DNA from: Hydrogenothermaceae bacterium
GTDB lineage: Bacteria; Aquificota; Aquificia; Aquificales; Hydrogenothermaceae
Length of the DNA: 7,485 nt
Reading direction: 5' to 3'
NCBI GenBank assembly: GCA_026985705.1
Contig: JALSPY010000264.1
Span: forward strand, 1-7,485
Positions 5,057-7,485 of this stretch are shown piece after piece. The translations under genes and the position numbers were made by a program. Numbering within the stretch: the first letter of the stretch is position 1; each line of letters starts with the position of its first letter. Below the pieces are notes generated by a model, which had not been told where the DNA came from, made no database searches, and saw only the letters and a program-made list of their open reading frames with translations.

Positions 5057-5407
5057 TTAATAACCAGCTTTAGCGTCAAATATACCTGTGAAGATGAAGA
5101 TTATTGCAATTAACAGTCCATATAAAACGAATGTTTCTATTAATGCCATTCCGATAAACATAGTTGTTAAGAGCTTTCCACCCATATTAGGGTTTCTAGC
5201 CATTCCCTCTAATACACCTCTAACTGCATTTCCCAATCCAGCTGCTCCACCTCCAGCTGCTGCACCTATAGCAATACCAGCACCTATAGCTACACCTGCA
5301 AAGAATATAGATTTAGCCAAATCTCCGTCTCCACCTTCAGCTAGAGCAGATGAAACTGCACCTGCAATCATTAAGAACATCATAAACAGGTTAGAAATTC
5401 TCCTCAT
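5057..5407 (-). CDS. atpE: F-type ATP synthase subunit c, with N-terminal signal peptide
   Basis: 116 residues, against about 75-80 for most c subunits. Subunit c forms the membrane rotor ring that carries ions past subunit a. The extra length is an N-terminal signal-peptide-like segment: basic MRR, hydrophobic core, then SSALA before EGGDGD, with likely cleavage after Ala23. The mature part has helix 1 (about 33-59, Gly/Ala-rich), the polar loop GMARNP (68-73) and helix 2 with the ion-binding Glu91 in GMALIETFVLYG. The helix-1 position that is Gln in sodium-binding rings appears to be Leu58, which favours proton use; that is inference from alignment by eye. A cleavable signal peptide on subunit c is known in Aquifex aeolicus. 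AAGGAGG precedes the ATG closely. It is the last gene of the atpB-usp-atpE unit. Confidence 0.94.
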   Translation of the reverse strand: MRRISNLFMMFLMIAGAVSSALAEGGDGDLAKSIFFAGVAIGAGIAIGAAAGGGAAGLGNAVRGVLEGMARNPNMGGKLLTTMFIGMALIETFVLYGLLIAIIFIFTGIFDAKAGY

Positions 5408-5427
5408 TAATAACCTCCTTAACAGTG

Positions 5428-5823
5428 TTATTTTATTATAAGAATTTGTGTATCTAACTCATCAACTATATCTTCTAAATCCTCAAATATAACAACTAAG
5501 TCTGGTTTTTCTTTTTCTGCTATTTTAGGTAATCTTTTGATTAAAGTTCCCTCAGCCTCAATTATATATTTAACATTATCTAAGTTTCTTAATAAACCTT
5601 TTATCTTTTCCTCTGCTTTTTTTATTTCCTCTTCTTTAAAATGCGGTTTTATAGGTAAGCTAAATCCTAAACTTGCTTTTATTAAGGAAAATACATCTTC
5701 TAACTCATAAAAAACTATCAACTCTGCGTTATACTTCTCTTTTAGATTTTCAGCCCACTCTAAAGCTTTTATTGATAATGGAGATAAATCTATAGCTACT
5801 AAAATTTTATTTATTTCTACCAT
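5428..5823 (-). CDS. Universal-stress-protein-like (UspA-fold) protein, degenerate ATP site
   Basis: 131 residues. The start MVEINKILVAIDLSPLSIKALEWA (residues 1-24, Asp12) and the following AELIVFY strand are typical of UspA-family domains, as is the ending QILIIK, which corresponds to the family's C-P-V-L-V-V last strand. Between PDLVVIF (about 107-113) and that strand, the ATP-binding G-x2-G-x9-G-S/T loop is missing. It is replaced by a short acidic stretch, EDLEDIVDELD. A non-ATP-binding, possibly regulatory protein is likely. The middle (about 60-82) is a Lys/Glu-rich helix. It lies 13 bp after atpB and 20 bp before atpE, and its AAAGGAGAG ribosome-binding site includes the atpB stop codon. 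It is thus made together with the ATP synthase membrane subunits. Any role in that enzyme is inference. Confidence 0.75.
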   Translation of the reverse strand: MVEINKILVAIDLSPLSIKALEWAENLKEKYNAELIVFYELEDVFSLIKASLGFSLPIKPHFKEEEIKKAEEKIKGLLRNLDNVKYIIEAEGTLIKRLPKIAEKEKPDLVVIFEDLEDIVDELDTQILIIK

Positions 5824-5836
5824 TTATCTCTCTCCT

Positions 5837-6472
5837 TTAATGACCTTCATCTGATATTGCACCAGCTATATAAACTGTAGTTAGTATCATAAATACATAG
5901 GTTTGTAAGAATACTGCTATTAAGTGAACTACCATTATAGGTAATGGTATAAGTAAAGGTATCAACATTATTAAGACAATTGTTATAAGCTCACCACCTG
6001 TCATATTTGCAAATAGACGTAAAGCTAAAGTGATAGGTCTGCTTATATGTGAGATAACTTCAATTATAAAGAATACTGGAGCTGCCGCTGGTATAGGTCC
6101 CATAAACTGTTTTATATAAGATGCTCCATGTTTTTTTATTCCTTCTATATTGTAGATAACAAAAACTAACAAAGCTAAAGCTAAAGTTGTGTTTATATTA
6201 GCTGTATAGCTTTCAAATCCCGGTATCATTCCCAATAGATTTCCAAAGAATATAAATAATCCTAAACCTGCTACAAGGGCAAAATATTTTCTACCCTTCT
6301 CTCCCATGTTTTCTTTTAGCATATTATCAACAAACTCTATATATATCTCAAATATGTTTTGAATAGGTGTAGGAATTAAGGAAGGTCTTTTTGCTATTAC
6401 ACTAAATAAGGCTGGAATAACTATTAAAACACCTATTGCAAATAATACATGTTTTATATATATACCTTCCAA
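5837..6472 (-). CDS. atpB: F-type ATP synthase subunit a
   Basis: 211 residues, compact compared with about 270 in Escherichia coli. Subunit a is the membrane stator with the two ion half-channels. Seen: the TANINTTLALAL segment (90-101), the key arginine in RPITLALRLFANMTGGE (Arg152, equivalent to Escherichia coli Arg210), and a last helix with LQTYVF, whose Gln matches the conserved Gln of the family. At least five hydrophobic helices are apparent. The start is TTG at 6472, 7 nt after GGAGG (6480-6484). No ATG in frame fits better, and starting later would cut the first membrane helix. It heads the atpB-usp-atpE unit; subunits b, delta, alpha, gamma, beta and epsilon are not in the window, as in other Aquificales where these genes are split. 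Confidence 0.95.
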   Translation of the reverse strand: MEGIYIKHVLFAIGVLIVIPALFSVIAKRPSLIPTPIQNIFEIYIEFVDNMLKENMGEKGRKYFALVAGLGLFIFFGNLLGMIPGFESYTANINTTLALALLVFVIYNIEGIKKHGASYIKQFMGPIPAAAPVFFIIEVISHISRPITLALRLFANMTGGELITIVLIMLIPLLIPLPIMVVHLIAVFLQTYVFMILTTVYIAGAISDEGH

Positions 6473-6505
6473 AATTTTTCCTCCAATTTTTATAAAACCT
6501 TTTCT

Positions 6506-6514
6506 ATTATATCA
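6506..6514 (-). promoter_or_regulatory. Extended -10 promoter for atpB-usp-atpE
   Basis: The - strand reads TGATATAAT, a perfect TATAAT (6511-6506) with the TGn extension (6514-6512). A start site near 6499 would leave a leader of about 27 nt before the atpB TTG, enough for the GGAGG site. The -35 is weak: a TTGCAA is present but only 14 bp upstream, which fits an extended -10 promoter that does not depend on -35. Confidence 0.6.
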
Positions 6515-6562
6515 AAAAATTTGTTTTGCAAGCTTTAAAAATTTTAGCATATAAATTTCAGT

Positions 6563-7174
6563 TTAAAGTTTAATTTTATTTTCCAGAGCTTTTGCTAATG
6601 TGAATTCATCAACATTTTCTAACACTGCTCCAAAGGGTATTCCGTAGGCAATTCTGGAAACAATAACAGGTTTATTTTTTAATAAATTGTATATATATGT
6701 AGCAGTTGCTTCTCCCTCTACTGTTGGATTTGTGGCTAAAATAACCTCTTTTACTCTGTTCGTTTTTACTCTTTCTAAAAGTTTTTTTATGTTTAAATCA
6801 TCTGCAGTAATTCCCTCTAATGGAGAAAGTCTACCTCCTAAAATATGATATAAACCTTTATAACTTTTAGTTTTTTCTATTGTGAATGCATCAAAGCTTT
6901 CCTCTACCACACATAAAACAGACCTATCCCTTTTCTCATCGGAGCAGACATCACATATTTCTTTATCAGTATAAATGCCACATTCTTTACAAGGATGAAC
7001 TTTCTCTAACATCTGATTTATTGTTTTAATAAGCTCAATAGCCTCTCCCCTTGGCATTTTTAGAAGATTTAATGTTAATCTTTGAGCTGATTTTTCTCCA
7101 TAGCCGGGAAAACCTGATATTTCCTCTATAACTTTTTTTAATGTTTTAGGAATTATATCAATATCGGTTTCCAT
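6563..7174 (-). CDS. recR: Recombination mediator protein RecR
   Basis: 203 residues, typical length. RecR works with RecO (and RecF) to load RecA on single-stranded DNA at gaps. Domains in order: a helix-hairpin-helix with ISGFPGYGEKSAQRL (19-33); a four-Cys zinc finger (Cys62, Cys65, Cys74, Cys77) followed by DEKRDRS; a Toprim domain beginning LCVVEESFDAF (87-97) with YHILGGRLSPLEGI; and the ATNPTVEGEATATYI block before a C-terminal IAYGIPFGAVLE segment. All key positions are intact. The ATG at 7174 has AGAGG about 7 nt upstream. It lies 62 bp after ispH and 90 bp before atpB. No clear terminator follows it, so some read-through into atpB is possible. Confidence 0.95.
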   Translation of the reverse strand: METDIDIIPKTLKKVIEEISGFPGYGEKSAQRLTLNLLKMPRGEAIELIKTINQMLEKVHPCKECGIYTDKEICDVCSDEKRDRSVLCVVEESFDAFTIEKTKSYKGLYHILGGRLSPLEGITADDLNIKKLLERVKTNRVKEVILATNPTVEGEATATYIYNLLKNKPVIVSRIAYGIPFGAVLENVDEFTLAKALENKIKL

Positions 7175-7236
7175 TATTTACCTCTGTTTTATAACTATAT
7201 ACTTTAGATTAAGAGAAAAATAAAAAAGAAAGTAGA

Positions 7237-7485
7237 TTAACTAGTTATTTCTTTTATTCTCTCTACAACATCTTTGATTATCCAATCTGGAGTAGAAGCT
7301 CCTGCACTTACACCAACAGTTTTTACATTTTTAAACCAATCTTCTTTAAGCTCATCTGCTTTTTCAATGTGATATGTGTTAGGATTTAAACTTCTAGATA
7401 TTTGAGCTAATCTGTTGGTATTACCGCTATGTTTTCCACCTATGATTATCATAATATCAACTGTAGGAGCTAATTTTTTTACTTC
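7237..7485 (-). CDS. ispH: 4-hydroxy-3-methylbut-2-enyl diphosphate reductase IspH (LytB), C-terminal part
   Basis: The last 82 residues are visible; the frame is open to the right edge, so the 5' part lies outside. IspH is the iron-sulfur enzyme that makes isopentenyl and dimethylallyl diphosphate in the last step of the MEP isoprenoid pathway. Seen: EVKKLAPTVDIMIIIGGKHS, then GNTNRLAQI, the YHIEKADEL segment and VGVSAGASTPDWIIKDVVERI. These match the C-terminal domain of the family closely (VVGGxxSxNTxRL, TAGASTPD). An internal ATG at 7452 lies in the middle of the conserved strand and is not the start. The cluster-binding cysteines expected further upstream cannot be checked here. Confidence 0.93.
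   Translation of the reverse strand, partial: EVKKLAPTVDIMIIIGGKHSGNTNRLAQISRSLNPNTYHIEKADELKEDWFKNVKTVGVSAGASTPDWIIKDVVERIKEITS

Noticed and set aside
5088..5441. Long Ala/Pro/Ile-rich open frame on the + strand opposite atpE
   Set aside because: It is the mirror of the Gly/Ala-rich c subunit codons, has no ribosome-binding site and resembles no known protein.
7175..7236. Terminator or promoter in the ispH-recR gap
   Set aside because: T-rich stretches are present, but there is no stem before them and no -35/-10 pair with sensible spacing.
7205..7240. Direct repeat TAGATTAA (7205-7212 and 7233-7240) between ispH and recR as an operator
   Set aside because: Only 8 bp, it overlaps the ispH stop codon and is not tied to a clear promoter; chance is likely.

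Overview
This is an A+T-rich bacterial window of housekeeping genes. The protein set fits a thermophilic member of the Aquificales/Aquificota, most plausibly a Sulfurihydrogenibium/Persephonella-type (Hydrogenothermaceae) genome. That assignment is inference. It rests on an ATP synthase c subunit with an N-terminal signal peptide, as known in Aquifex; atpB and atpE kept apart from the rest of the ATP synthase genes; very Lys/Ile/Glu-rich proteins; and frequent TTG starts. No rRNA, tRNA, CRISPR, insertion sequence or phage genes were seen.

Only the first gene is on the + strand: the C-terminal part of a molybdopterin-oxidoreductase/NuoG-like protein, cut by the left edge. It converges on mobA (molybdenum cofactor guanylyltransferase), and both stop codons share one TTAA. 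Everything else is on the - strand. In transcription order (right to left) the genes are ispH (C-terminal part, cut by the right edge), recR, atpB, a universal-stress-like gene, atpE, a rho-independent terminator, rpmH, rnpA, yidD, a DegT-family aminotransferase, rbfA, a ZnuA-like metal-binding protein, a MntA-like nucleotidyltransferase antitoxin, a HepT-like HEPN toxin, and mobA.

Three transcriptional blocks are suggested. (1) atpB-usp-atpE begins at an extended -10 promoter (TGnTATAAT) near 6506-6514 and ends at a strong hairpin plus U-run at 4985-5045. (2) rpmH-rnpA-yidD is the ancient ribosomal protein L34 / RNase P / membrane-insertion block, here without yidC. (3) degT-rbfA-znuA-mntA-hepT-mobA is tightly packed, with gaps of 12 and 10 bp and then overlaps of 11, 4 and 4 bp. 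Overlapping TTGA and GTGA start/stop pairs couple mntA to hepT and hepT to mobA.

The observation most worth following up is in rnpA. The read frame ends early after a run of nine A residues. A -1 shift at that run restores a normal RnpA C-terminus of 26 residues that overlaps yidD. It is either a slippage site or an indel. Secondary points are the degenerate Usp-like protein lodged between ATP synthase a and c subunits, and a MntA/HepT toxin-antitoxin pair translationally coupled to mobA.
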